This document shows positions 34,822 through 43,910 of a stretch of DNA of 64,000 bases, piece after piece. This stretch comes from DATFNI01 sp963712305 (GTDB taxonomy: Bacteria; Bacteroidota; Rhodothermia; Balneolales; DATFMH01). The stretch covers positions 62,001 to 126,000 of the forward strand of contig CAVQHI010000001.1 in NCBI GenBank assembly GCA_963712305.1, given 5' to 3'. The translations under genes and the position numbers were made by a program. How positions within the stretch are numbered: position 1 is the stretch's first letter; each line of letters starts with the position of its first letter. The notes beneath the pieces were generated by a model, which had not been told where the DNA came from, searched no databases, and saw nothing but the letters and a program-made list of their open reading frames with translations.

Positions 34822-36231
34822 ATGTCAGTAAAAAAAGGTGATATCATCACCGTAGAAATCGAATCGGCTGCTTTTGAAGGTAAAGGCGTAGGTCACCTCG
34901 ATAATCAGGCGGTTTTTGTCCGTAATACTGCTCCCGGTGATATTGTTAAAGCACGGGTCATTAAAAAGAAAAAGAAATTTCTTGAAGGAAAACTGATCGA
35001 GGTTGAAAAATCAGGACCCATGCGCATCGAGCCACGTTGCCGGCATGCGTACATCTGCGGCGGTTGTACATGGCAGCACATTCCGTACGAAGAACAGCTC
35101 AAGATTAAGCGGCAGCATGTGGAAGATCATCTTCACCGTATTGGTGGTCTGACGCAACTTGCCCCCCTTCCCTGTTTGCCATCCGAAAAGGCATTTTATT
35201 ACCGGAATAAAATGGAATACAGTTTTGGGAACCGGAGGTGGCTCACAGAACAGGAAATCCAGAATAAGGATGAGATCAAAGACAAGGATATTGCTGTCGG
35301 CCTTCATGTGCCGGGCAGATACGACAGGATTCTCAACCTGCATGAATGCCATCTGCAGGATCCCGTTTCCTATGAAATAATGGATGCTGTCAGAACTTAT
35401 TCCCTCGATAAAGATATCCCTGCATACGACGTGCACGATCACACCGGATATTTTCGAAATGTGGTTGTACGTTCATCGGATCATTTTGACGACTTGATGG
35501 TTAACTTGGTAACCTACACCGATAACGAACAGATTATTCGCGATCTGACCAATCTGCTCCTTGAAAAGTTTTCTGCTATCACAACCGTGGTTAATAATGT
35601 AAATGACACGCGATCGCCAACGGCAGTAGGTCGATATGAGAAGGTTTACCACGGTCCTGGATTTATCCGCGATAAAATCGGCCCCTTTTCTTTTAATATC
35701 CACGCCAATGCTTTTTTCCAGACGAATACAAGGCAGGCCGAACAGCTGTACGACACAGCTATTCATTTTGCTGATATCCAGCCTGAAGATCACGTATACG
35801 ACTTATACTGTGGTGTAGGTACGCTGACGCTGTATGCATCGCAACATGCAACGAGCGTGGTGGGAATTGAAGTCAATGAAATAGCCATCGAGAATGCCCG
35901 GAAAAATGCTATGGAAAACAAAGTTGGCAACTGTGACTTTCTGACCGGCGACATGAAAGACCTCTTCACGACTGATACGATTGATAAATACGGCCACCCG
36001 GATCTTATCATCACAGACCCTCCGCGATCTGGAATGCATCCGGATGTGATTCGACAGCTCCTCGAGCTTAAAGCCAGAAAAATTGTGTATGTAAGCTGCA
36101 ACAGCTCAACGCTCGCCCGGGATCTCAAGGAGTTAAATGAACTTTACGAGATAACGGAAATTCAGCCCGTCGATATGTTCCCGCAAACCTATCATATCGA
36201 AACAGTAGCAAAACTCACAATCCGTGAATAA
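34822..36231 (+). CDS. rlmD: 23S rRNA (uracil-5-)-methyltransferase, RlmD/RumA family
   Basis: 469 residues. The N-terminal TRAM domain (GDIITVEIESAAFEGKGVG) is followed by Fe-S cysteines C72, C78-G-G-C81 region (RCRHAYICGGCTWQ) plus a distal Cys in NLHECHL, then the SAM motif DLYCGVGTLTLYA, the DPPRSGMHP motif and the nucleophile region YVSCNSSTLARDL. This layout fits RlmD/RlmCD-type m5U methyltransferases; the exact uridine (1939 or 747) cannot be read from sequence. Confidence 0.9.
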   Translation: MSVKKGDIITVEIESAAFEGKGVGHLDNQAVFVRNTAPGDIVKARVIKKKKKFLEGKLIEVEKSGPMRIEPRCRHAYICGGCTWQHIPYEEQLKIKRQHVEDHLHRIGGLTQLAPLPCLPSEKAFYYRNKMEYSFGNRRWLTEQEIQNKDEIKDKDIAVGLHVPGRYDRILNLHECHLQDPVSYEIMDAVRTYSLDKDIPAYDVHDHTGYFRNVVVRSSDHFDDLMVNLVTYTDNEQIIRDLTNLLLEKFSAITTVVNNVNDTRSPTAVGRYEKVYHGPGFIRDKIGPFSFNIHANAFFQTNTRQAEQLYDTAIHFADIQPEDHVYDLYCGVGTLTLYASQHATSVVGIEVNEIAIENARKNAMENKVGNCDFLTGDMKDLFTTDTIDKYGHPDLIITDPPRSGMHPDVIRQLLELKARKIVYVSCNSSTLARDLKELNELYEITEIQPVDMFPQTYHIETVAKLTIRE

Positions 36232-36232
36232 C

Positions 36233-36260
36233 CGCAAGGGTAATCCCCCGTGATTACCCC
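36233..36260. repeat. Hairpin repeat, GGGTAATC/GATTACCC type (copy 2)
   Basis: 28 bp starting CGCAAGGGTAATCCCC, one base after the rlmD stop codon. It is identical over all 28 bases to the reverse complement of 42683-42710. Arms GGGTAATC and GATTACCC enclose CCCCGT. Confidence 0.88.
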
Positions 36261-36456
36261 CGTCGTGAGCTTTTATAATAACGTGTTTAATAATGCGGTG
36301 AGAGATGTTGAGACGCTTCAAAAATCGCCCCTACGCGACAATTTACCACCACGGAAACATTCATTAACGTCTTTTTACCGAACCCCCCGTGTTATATTCC
36401 TCAATTTTTTTATTATACAGCACGTGTGAGTGATGACAATTACAAAAAGCAATAAC

Positions 36457-37854
36457 ATGTATCGGTTTAAAAATTACTATCTGGCGGGATTCCTGACACT
36501 TGCCACCCTCCTTTTGATTTCGTGTTCATCAACAACGGCTCAGAACAGTCCTAATCCGGAAAAACCGGATCCTGTGATTGAAAAGATGTTGACACACATT
36601 TCCGCTGACTCAATTAAAGCAAACATTCTGAAATTAGTCAGCTTCAAAACCCGACATACACTTTCTGATACGTTGAGCCAGACAACGGGAATTGGTGTGG
36701 CCCGACGATGGATTAAAAATAAATTCGAACAGTACAGCCGCGAATCCGGAGGCAGGCTCAAAGTCGGTTACGAAAGCTACATACAACAACCCGAAGGCCG
36801 TGTTGATCGTCCGACAAAAATCGTAGATGTCATTGCTGTTCTTCCTGGCACACAAACTGAAGCATCAAACAGAGTTTACATTGTCAGCGGCCATTACGAC
36901 TCACGTGTCACCGATATCATGAATCGTACTTCAGAGGCTCCGGGTGCTGATGACGACGGTTCCGGAACAGCAGCATCTTTGGAAATGGCAAGGGTGATGT
37001 CGAAGTACAAGTTTGATGCCACCATCATCTTTGCAACAGTAGCCGGAGAGGAACAGGGACTTTACGGATCCGGTCATCTTGCTGATGTTGCCCGGAAACG
37101 CAACTGGAATGTGTCTGCCATGATCACGAATGATATCATCGGGAGTCCCACTGCCGACAATGGTACGAAAGATCCGCATACTATTCGTGTCTTTGCCCAG
37201 GGTATTCCACCCAAAAAAGAACTTTCTGATTATGATCGCATGCTCTTGCGAACCGGCGGTGAAAATGATACCCCACCACGCGAGCTTGCACGTGAGATCC
37301 TTTTCACGACTAAGAAATATGACACCGGCATGAATGTTATGATGATCTACCGCAACGATCGTTATTTACGCGGTGGTGATCACATGCCCTTTCTTGCCAA
37401 GGGTTATCCAGCCGTGCGTTTCACCGAACCACATGAAGATTTTCGCCATCAGCACCAGGATGTTCGAACCGAAAACGGAGTGCAATACGGCGACCTTCCA
37501 AAATTTGTGGATTACAACTACGTAGCACGAGTTACCCGTGTCAATGCTGCGGCACTTGCAGAGATGGCCAATGCACCGGCACGTCCTCAAAAACCGGGTA
37601 TGAATGTTAGTAAGCTGACCAATAACACTACACTCGTTTGGGATGCAAATAACGAGCCGGATCTTGCAGGTTATCGTATCGTTTGGCGTCGCACTTCTGC
37701 TCCCTATTGGCAACATTCTGTTGTCATAGGGAAAGACACGACCTATACTTTGAAAAATATATCTAAGGACAACTATCTGTTTGGAATACAATCGATTGAT
37801 AAAGAAGGCCATGTGAGTCCGGCCGTTTATCCATTGCCAGTATTCCATAAGTAA
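36457..37854 (+). CDS. M28-family metallopeptidase lipoprotein with C-terminal fibronectin-like domain
   Basis: About 465 residues with lipobox LLISC. The M28 core has VSGHYDSRVTD (His, zinc ligand), PGADDDGSGTAASLEMA (Asp ligand), VAGEEQGLYGS (catalytic Glu and Glu ligand), TNDIIGS (Asp) and FTEPHEDFRHQHQD (His). The last about 85 residues (PGMNVSKLTNNTTLVWDANNEPDLAGYRIVWRR) form a fibronectin type III-like module, common on secreted hydrolases. I chose ATG 36457 because the signal peptide begins there; ATG 36433 and GTG 36430 are in frame upstream. Probably digests extracellular peptides. Confidence 0.85.
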   Translation: MYRFKNYYLAGFLTLATLLLISCSSTTAQNSPNPEKPDPVIEKMLTHISADSIKANILKLVSFKTRHTLSDTLSQTTGIGVARRWIKNKFEQYSRESGGRLKVGYESYIQQPEGRVDRPTKIVDVIAVLPGTQTEASNRVYIVSGHYDSRVTDIMNRTSEAPGADDDGSGTAASLEMARVMSKYKFDATIIFATVAGEEQGLYGSGHLADVARKRNWNVSAMITNDIIGSPTADNGTKDPHTIRVFAQGIPPKKELSDYDRMLLRTGGENDTPPRELAREILFTTKKYDTGMNVMMIYRNDRYLRGGDHMPFLAKGYPAVRFTEPHEDFRHQHQDVRTENGVQYGDLPKFVDYNYVARVTRVNAAALAEMANAPARPQKPGMNVSKLTNNTTLVWDANNEPDLAGYRIVWRRTSAPYWQHSVVIGKDTTYTLKNISKDNYLFGIQSIDKEGHVSPAVYPLPVFHK

Positions 37855-37882
37855 ATCAAAATTACTGCAAACCTGCATCTGC

Positions 37883-38383
37883 ATGGCATCAGCTGATTTC
37901 TGGATAGATAAACTAAGCCTTGAGCCACATCCCGAAGGAGGATATTTCAGGGAGGTTTACAGATCTGAAGACATTGTTGGCAAAGCAGGCTTACCATCCC
38001 GTTTCGCGGGAGATCGTTCAGCGGCAACACTCATTTATTACTTGCTGGCGGGTGATGAATTCTCCACTTTACACCGGATCAAAAGTGATGAAATATGGGT
38101 TCATATCTCCGGTGACAACCTTGAAATCCACCAGATCGGGCTAGACAGTGTTTATCAAAAGCATCAGCTTGGCAAGAATTTGGATGCCAGCCAAACACCA
38201 GTATGTGTAATCGAACAAGGGACATGGTTCGGTGTCTCGCTGCCGGATGAGAGCTCATTCTGCCTGTGCACCTGCCTCGTTGCCCCGGGGTTTGATTTTT
38301 CCGATTTCGAATTAGGGGATCCTGAACAGCTTAAAATCGCTTATCCCGAGCACACTGCCGTTATTAATAGACTAAGCCGTTAG
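37883..38383 (+). CDS. Cupin family protein (DUF985)
   Basis: 166 residues with the DUF985/Cupin_5 start FWIDKLSLEPHPEGGYFREVYRS, the middle YYLLAGDEFSTLHRIKSDEIWVHISGDNLEIH and a late FCLCTCLVAPGFDFSDFELG. The conserved His, Glu and Arg of the cupin pocket (LHRIKSDEIW) are present. Members of this family have no settled function, although some bind metals or sugars. It lies 28 bp after the M28 gene and is convergent with the thioredoxin gene, 8 bp away. Confidence 0.85.
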   Translation: MASADFWIDKLSLEPHPEGGYFREVYRSEDIVGKAGLPSRFAGDRSAATLIYYLLAGDEFSTLHRIKSDEIWVHISGDNLEIHQIGLDSVYQKHQLGKNLDASQTPVCVIEQGTWFGVSLPDESSFCLCTCLVAPGFDFSDFELGDPEQLKIAYPEHTAVINRLSR

Positions 38384-38391
38384 ATCTCGAT

Positions 38392-38778
38392 TTAAGGCAG
38401 CAGAGAACGAAGTGTTGACTCATTCTGAGGACCAATAAGGAATTCCTGTACGATACCTCTATTCACGAGAACCGTTGATGGTGTCGCCATAACTCCAAAC
38501 TTCTTGGCAACATCCATATGATGAGTAATATCCACTTTGTAACAGGGTAATTTTTCCTTCTTAAGATTATCAACTACCGGCGTCATTGGACGGCAGGCGC
38601 CACAACTTTCACTATAAAAATAGAAAAGTGCCGGTTTGCCTTGCTGGATCGCTTTTCCAAATGCTCCACCAAGTTCGGGTGCGGGTTTTCCCTTTTGCTT
38701 TCTCATTTTTGAGAACATCATGAAGCGAAATCCAAAAAAGAACAATACAATTCCTATTAAAATATATACTAGTATCAT
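38392..38778 (-). CDS. Membrane-anchored thioredoxin-like protein
   Basis: 128 residues. One N-terminal membrane helix (residues 2-22) is followed by a basic stretch KMRKQKGK and a thioredoxin domain with active site CGAC (Cys59 and Cys62), SESCGACRPMTPVV, and the cis-Pro loop VMATPSTVLV. Positive residues right after the helix suggest the domain stays on the cytoplasmic side, by the positive-inside rule. The divergent neighbour is a peroxiredoxin, a natural partner for a thiol reductant, with 270 bp between starts. Confidence 0.82.
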   Translation of the reverse strand: MILVYILIGIVLFFFGFRFMMFSKMRKQKGKPAPELGGAFGKAIQQGKPALFYFYSESCGACRPMTPVVDNLKKEKLPCYKVDITHHMDVAKKFGVMATPSTVLVNRGIVQEFLIGPQNESTLRSLLP

Positions 38779-39048
38779 GATCGAATATTCTGATTGTTTT
38801 GGAATACCATGAATATACTACATAACTAAATATCGATACAATTATTTTACATATTTTCTTTTCTAATAACCCCATAAATTTATGGCGACATCAAATTAGT
38901 ACCTGTTTCTCACAAAAAGAGTACGGACAAGTAGATATTTTTTCCCTAACTAACCCAGTAGCCAATTATTTATGGTGATAACCCGTCAGGCTTTTCTTTA
39001 AACGGGTCATACTCTTCACCGTCTATTCATAAAACTATGGAGGTCAAA

Positions 39049-39711
39049 ATGGAAGCTACCGAATACATCAACGAACCTGTCACTCAACTACCCCGGCTAA
39101 ATGAACCGGCTCCGGATTTTAAGGCGAATACAACACAGGGAGTTAAAAAACTGTCTGATTACAAAGGTAAATGGCTGATCCTGTTTTCACATCCTGCCGA
39201 TTTCACCCCTGTTTGCACCACGGAATTTTTGGGTTTTACCAAGTATTTCGATGAATTCCAAAAACTAAATTGTGAATTATTGGGTCTGTCAATCGACAGC
39301 ACATTCGCACACCTTGCATGGATCCGGAACATAAAGGAAAAATTTGGGGTCGATATCCCCTTCCCGATCATCGAGGATATCTCTATGAAAGTCGCGCATG
39401 CTTATGGCATGATTATGCCGGGTGCATCCAGCACATCAACGGTCCGCACAACGTTTCTGATCGATGAGAAGAGTCTCGTTCGTGCGATGCTCTACTATCC
39501 GTTAACCAATGGACGGTCAATCCCGGAAATTTTACGACTGCTTAAAGCTCTACAAACTACCGATGAACATGGAATTGCAACTCCCGAAGGATGGGAAGTT
39601 GGCGATAAAGTATTGGTCCCGCCGCCAATCACTGCAAAAGCTGCTGAAGAACGGATAAGCAATGGATACGAATGTGTTGACTGGTATTTCTGCAAAAAAG
39701 AACTAACCTGA
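39049..39711 (+). CDS. Peroxiredoxin, Prx6/archaeal-TPx type with two C-terminal cysteines
   Basis: 220 residues. The peroxidatic Cys56 is in HPADFTPVCTTE, and the long C-terminal domain (PEGWEVGDKVLVPPP) belongs to the Prx6 class. The tail CVDWYFC provides Cys209 and Cys215, with the same 6-residue spacing as Cys207 and Cys213 in the A. pernix thiol peroxidase, so a 2-Cys mechanism is likely. I chose ATG 39049 because GGAGG lies 5 bp before it; ATG 39037 is in frame just upstream but overlaps that site. A strong terminator follows. Confidence 0.92.
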   Translation: MEATEYINEPVTQLPRLNEPAPDFKANTTQGVKKLSDYKGKWLILFSHPADFTPVCTTEFLGFTKYFDEFQKLNCELLGLSIDSTFAHLAWIRNIKEKFGVDIPFPIIEDISMKVAHAYGMIMPGASSTSTVRTTFLIDEKSLVRAMLYYPLTNGRSIPEILRLLKALQTTDEHGIATPEGWEVGDKVLVPPPITAKAAEERISNGYECVDWYFCKKELT

Positions 39712-39732
39712 TTATCACTTTAAATCATCTGA

Positions 39733-39762
39733 AGGGACGTGATCACCTCACGTCCCTTTTTA
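39733..39762 (+). terminator. Rho-independent terminator after the peroxiredoxin gene
   Basis: Perfect 10-bp stem AGGGACGTGA / TCACGTCCCT with loop TCACC, followed by TTTTTAT. It lies 22 bp after the stop codon. Confidence 0.92.
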
Positions 39763-39876
39763 TATTACCATAATTCACTTCAGGGAAACTCATTTGCAAA
39801 ATTCTTATCCTGAAACGTTATCGCTATTAATTGCTTTGAATACCAAACACAGCTTTACCAAAAGGAGAATTATCGC

Positions 39877-41229
39877 ATGAAATCACGATTGTTACTAAAA
39901 TGTTTACTCCTTCTAACTCTGATTGTTGTTCCCATGCTCCTACGCGCGCAATCTCCTTATTATTCTGTAAAACATCCCGGCTGGTCACTCAATACAACTA
40001 TCTATGAACTCAATGTCCGGCAGTTTTCCAAAGAGGGAACATTCAAAGCGGTAATCCCGAAATTGTCCGAGATCAAGGAGCTTGGAGTCGATATTATCTG
40101 GATCATGCCTATCAATCCCATCGGTGTTAAAAACCGGAAAGAGCCGCTTGGCAGCTACTATTCTGTTCGTGATTACCTGGCAATCAATCCAGAGTTTGGC
40201 AACAAATCGGATTTCAAGGCGCTCGTCGACTCCATTCATAGTCATGGGATGAAAGTTATCATCGACTGGGTCGCCAATCATACTTCATGGGACAATCCAC
40301 TGACCAAAGAGCATCCCGACTGGTACAAGCATGATAAAAACGGTCACTTTGTACCGCCCGTCAAAGACTGGTCTGATGTAATTGCGCTCGACTATACCAA
40401 GCCCGGTCTTAGAAGATATATGATCAACGCTATGGACTATTGGGTGAAAAACTTCAATATAGATGGCTATCGCTGCGATGTTGCCGGGATGGTTCCTATC
40501 GATTTCTGGATCCATGCACGCAAATCAATGGATGCCATCAAACCTGTTTTTATGCTTGCCGAAGCCGAAGGCCCCAAATTTCATGAAGCATTCGACATGA
40601 CCTACGGTTGGGATTTTTATCATCTCTTCAATGATATCGCACAAGGTAAAGCGACCGCTGACCAGTTGACCGTGCTCCTGAATAAAGAAGAGCGGATCTA
40701 TCCCGCTGATTCGTACCGCATGCGATTTACGAGTAATCATGATGAAAACTCGTGGAATGGAACAGTATTCGAGCGCCTCGATGGCGGTGCGGCTACATTT
40801 GCAGTTTTGGCTGGCACAATGGATGGAATGCCGCTAGTATACGACGGGCAGGAAGCAGGTATGGACAAACGACTCAAATTCTTCGATCGTGATCCAATTG
40901 TCTGGAAGTCGAGTCCGTTTCGGGAACTATATACAAAACTATTCGACTTGAAACATGAGAATGCCGCACTCGGGAATGGTGACATGGGAGGTAGGATGAT
41001 CGTCCTCTCCAACACGCAACCACGATATGTTTATGCATTCACACGGGAAAAAGCAGGACATAAAGTACTTGTTATTCTGAATCTGAGTAATAACCCTCAG
41101 AAAGTAACCATCGCCGGATCAACGATGAATGGCAATTACAGTGAATTATTTACAGGCCAGCAAATGACATTTACGGACAATGAAACGATGGAACTTAAAC
41201 CCTGGGCTTATTACGTATGGAGGAATTAA
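39877..41229 (+). CDS. Secreted alpha-amylase family (GH13) enzyme
   Basis: 450 residues with a signal peptide (MKSRLLLKCLLLLTLIVVPMLLRAQ). The GH13 conserved regions are in order: DWVANH (region I, 130-135), DGYRCDVAG (II, nucleophile Asp201), MLAEAEG (III, acid/base Glu229) and FTSNHDE (IV, Asp289). The compact size without extra modules, and the amylase C-terminal sheet (NGNYSELFTGQQMTF), fit alpha-1,4-glucan hydrolases acting in the periplasm or at the surface; transglycosylase activity cannot be excluded. AAGGAGAA lies 8-9 bp before the ATG. It overlaps the next gene by 13 nt. Confidence 0.9.
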   Translation: MKSRLLLKCLLLLTLIVVPMLLRAQSPYYSVKHPGWSLNTTIYELNVRQFSKEGTFKAVIPKLSEIKELGVDIIWIMPINPIGVKNRKEPLGSYYSVRDYLAINPEFGNKSDFKALVDSIHSHGMKVIIDWVANHTSWDNPLTKEHPDWYKHDKNGHFVPPVKDWSDVIALDYTKPGLRRYMINAMDYWVKNFNIDGYRCDVAGMVPIDFWIHARKSMDAIKPVFMLAEAEGPKFHEAFDMTYGWDFYHLFNDIAQGKATADQLTVLLNKEERIYPADSYRMRFTSNHDENSWNGTVFERLDGGAATFAVLAGTMDGMPLVYDGQEAGMDKRLKFFDRDPIVWKSSPFRELYTKLFDLKHENAALGNGDMGGRMIVLSNTQPRYVYAFTREKAGHKVLVILNLSNNPQKVTIAGSTMNGNYSELFTGQQMTFTDNETMELKPWAYYVWRN

Positions 41230-42173
41230 CAGAATCCCAAAGCATGCCCACTATCGGTCTTGGACCCGACCAGATCCAGGTATCGAGATTAGCTTTGGGA
41301 TTGATGGAACTTGCGGGAACATGGAATCCTGATGAAGTGGGTAAAGAAGAGATCGACAGGGCTATAAACACATTTGCAACTGCTATCAAGTCAGGTTTCT
41401 CTCTGTTTGACCTGGCTGATATCTATTGTAACGGTGCGTCTGAGTCCGTCTTTAAAAAATGTTTCGAAGAGGTAAAACCAGATCGGAAATCATTATTCAT
41501 TGCTTCAAAGTGTGGAATCGTTTTTGAAGACCGACATGGCCCCTATAGTTACGACTTGTCTTTTCAGCATGTCATGGACAGTGCAAGTAAATCACTGGAA
41601 CGCTTGGGAATTGAACATATTGATTTGTACCAGGTGCATCGGCATGACCCCCTGACGCATCCGGCAGAAACGGCTTCCGCACTTAACCAGCTACGTGACC
41701 AGGGATTAATAAGACATATCGGGGTAAGTAATTACAGTCCATCACAGCTTGATGCCCTCCAGGAATATGTAACATCTCCCATCATTTCTACTCAACCTGA
41801 ATTTAGTCTTATGCATATTGATCCAATGACAGACGGCACGCTGGATCACTGTGAAAAAAACAATATTCGTCCCCTCGCTTACCGACCACTGGCCCAGGGA
41901 GCTATTTCCGGGAACATGTCTGACTCTCCTAATCTGAAGAAACGATTCATTACAGTGTTACCGGTCTTACAGGAAATAGCGGCTCAAATTGGCGTGTCGA
42001 CGGTACAGATCTCTCTGGCATGGATTCTCAAACATCCGGCAGGCGTTATTCCTGTCTTTGGAAGTACTAATCCTGATCATATTCGCGACGCCGTAGTAGC
42101 TACACATCTTGACCTCTCTCGTTCCGACTGGTACCGCCTCTGGACCGTGGCGCGTGGAGAGACCTTGCCCTGA
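41217..42173 (+). CDS. Aldo/keto reductase
   Basis: 318-residue TIM-barrel NADPH oxidoreductase. The catalytic tetrad is visible as Asp and Tyr in LFDLADIY, Lys in ASKCG and His in YQVHRHDP. The NADP site is indicated by VFGSTNPDHIRDA near the C-terminus, and the YQVHRHD form resembles the YdhF group of cytosolic reductases. The first ATG lies inside the GH13 gene; ATG 41244 is an alternative that removes nine residues. No signal peptide, so it works in the cytoplasm, unlike the GH13 product. Confidence 0.9.
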   Translation: MEELTESQSMPTIGLGPDQIQVSRLALGLMELAGTWNPDEVGKEEIDRAINTFATAIKSGFSLFDLADIYCNGASESVFKKCFEEVKPDRKSLFIASKCGIVFEDRHGPYSYDLSFQHVMDSASKSLERLGIEHIDLYQVHRHDPLTHPAETASALNQLRDQGLIRHIGVSNYSPSQLDALQEYVTSPIISTQPEFSLMHIDPMTDGTLDHCEKNNIRPLAYRPLAQGAISGNMSDSPNLKKRFITVLPVLQEIAAQIGVSTVQISLAWILKHPAGVIPVFGSTNPDHIRDAVVATHLDLSRSDWYRLWTVARGETLP

Positions 42174-42197
42174 CTGATACGGATTCATCTCATATTT

Positions 42198-42710
42198 TCA
42201 TTCTGAGGTTCTCTTCTGATTTATCAGAGAACGTAGCATCCCGTGTGCATCCGGCAACGATTGTGTGACCTTCCCCAACCCCTCCACATTCGTGGAAGGG
42301 GCTTACGTATCGAGTGCATGTTTCGTCCGTTGCGCCCGGCAGGCGAGATCCTAAGCCGATCCCGGGAACAACCGGGATCAGCAGCAGGATTACATTGCTT
42401 GTGCTTGGGATTGCGTATACAGGGAGACATCATTTCATGCACATCATTCAGAGGCGAATAACACAATGCTCCACGCCAAACACCATCTCTGTCATCCTGA
42501 GGCCCAATCCAAAACCTTATCCCGGCAACGATCCAACGGGCCGAAGGATCTCGTCTTCATCCGGAAACGATAGTAGCACCTGAACGGCTCGCTGCCCCTT
42601 GCGAACGGGATCCTAAGCCGATCCCGGGAACAGCTGGGATCCGACGGCAGGATGACAATCCGTTGTGTTTGGGTGATGGTGTGGGGTAATCACGGGGGAT
42701 TACCCTTGCG
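42198..42710. repeat. Dispersed intergenic element, copy B (expanded, with internal duplication)
   Basis: Fills the gap between the aldo/keto reductase gene and the racemase gene. It begins TCATTCTGAGG, contains the conserved ACGATTGTGTGACC and a hairpin CCCCTCCAC/GTGGAAGGGG (42279-42301), and ends with the 28-bp GGGTAATC hairpin (42683-42710) touching the alr-like stop codon. Between them is an extra 250 bp or so with a second TCATCCTGA-type start and a 24-bp exact direct repeat beginning GATCCTAAGCCGATCCCGGG, at 42347-42370 and 42609-42632. I see no gene in it. Confidence 0.75.
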
Positions 42711-43895
42711 TTACCGTACGCGGTAACGCGGAATGGCATCGGGCAGGCGGCTGACGAACTCATTATTAATCGAATTGGAGAACTCGGAGAAAGATTTTAT
42801 TGAGATGGCATTGTTTTTTTGCCGGCCCACTAACACGACTTCATCTCCTACTTCAACATCGGGAATCGAGGAGATATCCACCATAAACACGTTCATATTA
42901 ATCAATCCAACAATCGGTGCTTTCTTGCCTTTGATCAAAACATAACCGCGATTGGATAGTGATCGGTCATATCCGTTTGAATAGCCAATGGGAATGACGG
43001 CGATCTTCATATTTCTCGACGCCTGAAAACTTGTACCATACCCAATAAAATCATCCTTTGCGATTTGCTTGATATGCATGATGTGTGTTTTCCAGGTCAA
43101 CACCCGTTTCAGTGGATGATCCTTGATTTTGTTCTCACGCATCAGGTGAAGATTGTAGATATCCGGACTTGGCCATAAACCGTAAAGAGCCGTGCCAACG
43201 CGTACCATATCCATAGTTGTTTCCGGAAAGGCAAGTGTGGCGGCCGAACAGGCCGTGTGACGTATCTGTGGACGATACCCAAACTTCTTCGTTGTATCAT
43301 ACAATTCGTTGAACTTCTGGATTTGCTTAACGATCCGAAACTGGTTCGCCAAAGTCTCGATACCGGCATAATGTGTACATAATCCTTTGAACTCCAAGCA
43401 CTTCTTATTTTCCTTCAAAAAAGTAAGGGCCTTCGTTAACTCATCTTCAGGTAAGCCGGTTCGGTTGCCTCCTGTCTCCACTTCGAGATGGATAATTGCT
43501 TTTTTCCCAATTTCCTGAGCTGTCTCACACGACTCCTTTAATCGTTTAAAATCAAAGACAAAAAACTCGATTTCATTTTCTATAACCCACTCCAGATCCT
43601 CAGGATGCAAAATTCCCATGATCATTATCGTAGAGTCCTTCGTAATTGCCTGGAGCACCTCCCATGCCTCGAAACTGGAGGCAACTGCGAAGTGTCGAAT
43701 GCCACAGCGTTCAGCCATTGGAACAAACATATTTATTCCGTGTCCATATGCATTGGCTTTTACAACCGCCGATATGATGGTATGATCGCTGACTTTAGAA
43801 CGAATGAATTCCACATTCTTATTTAAAGAAGATTGACTAAGCTCAATCCGTGACGAGTGCCTGACTTTTGTTTTTGTCTTTACCTGCAATTCCAT
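42711..43895 (-). CDS. Alanine racemase-family PLP enzyme with altered active-site motifs
   Basis: 394 residues in the alanine racemase fold: PLP lysine Lys46 in VVKANAYGHG, an Arg in VRVGTALYGLWP for the pyridine nitrogen, and Tyr in DDFIGYGTSF as the second catalytic base. Several canonical motifs differ: DTGMNRLG is ETGGNRTG, HxANSA is HTACSA, CMDQ is NMNVF, and the C-terminal NYE is NNE, followed by the usual IPRYRV. This suggests a relaxed or different substrate, not certain alanine racemisation. It lies 15 bp downstream of the 661-residue gene and is probably co-transcribed with it. Confidence 0.82.
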   Translation of the reverse strand: MELQVKTKTKVRHSSRIELSQSSLNKNVEFIRSKVSDHTIISAVVKANAYGHGINMFVPMAERCGIRHFAVASSFEAWEVLQAITKDSTIMIMGILHPEDLEWVIENEIEFFVFDFKRLKESCETAQEIGKKAIIHLEVETGGNRTGLPEDELTKALTFLKENKKCLEFKGLCTHYAGIETLANQFRIVKQIQKFNELYDTTKKFGYRPQIRHTACSAATLAFPETTMDMVRVGTALYGLWPSPDIYNLHLMRENKIKDHPLKRVLTWKTHIMHIKQIAKDDFIGYGTSFQASRNMKIAVIPIGYSNGYDRSLSNRGYVLIKGKKAPIVGLINMNVFMVDISSIPDVEVGDEVVLVGRQKNNAISIKSFSEFSNSINNEFVSRLPDAIPRYRVR

Positions 43896-43910
43896 TTACA
43901 TATTCTTCTA

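Noticed and set aside
37366..37884. 172-residue open frame on the minus strand
   Set aside because: Antisense to the M28 peptidase gene and without recognisable features.
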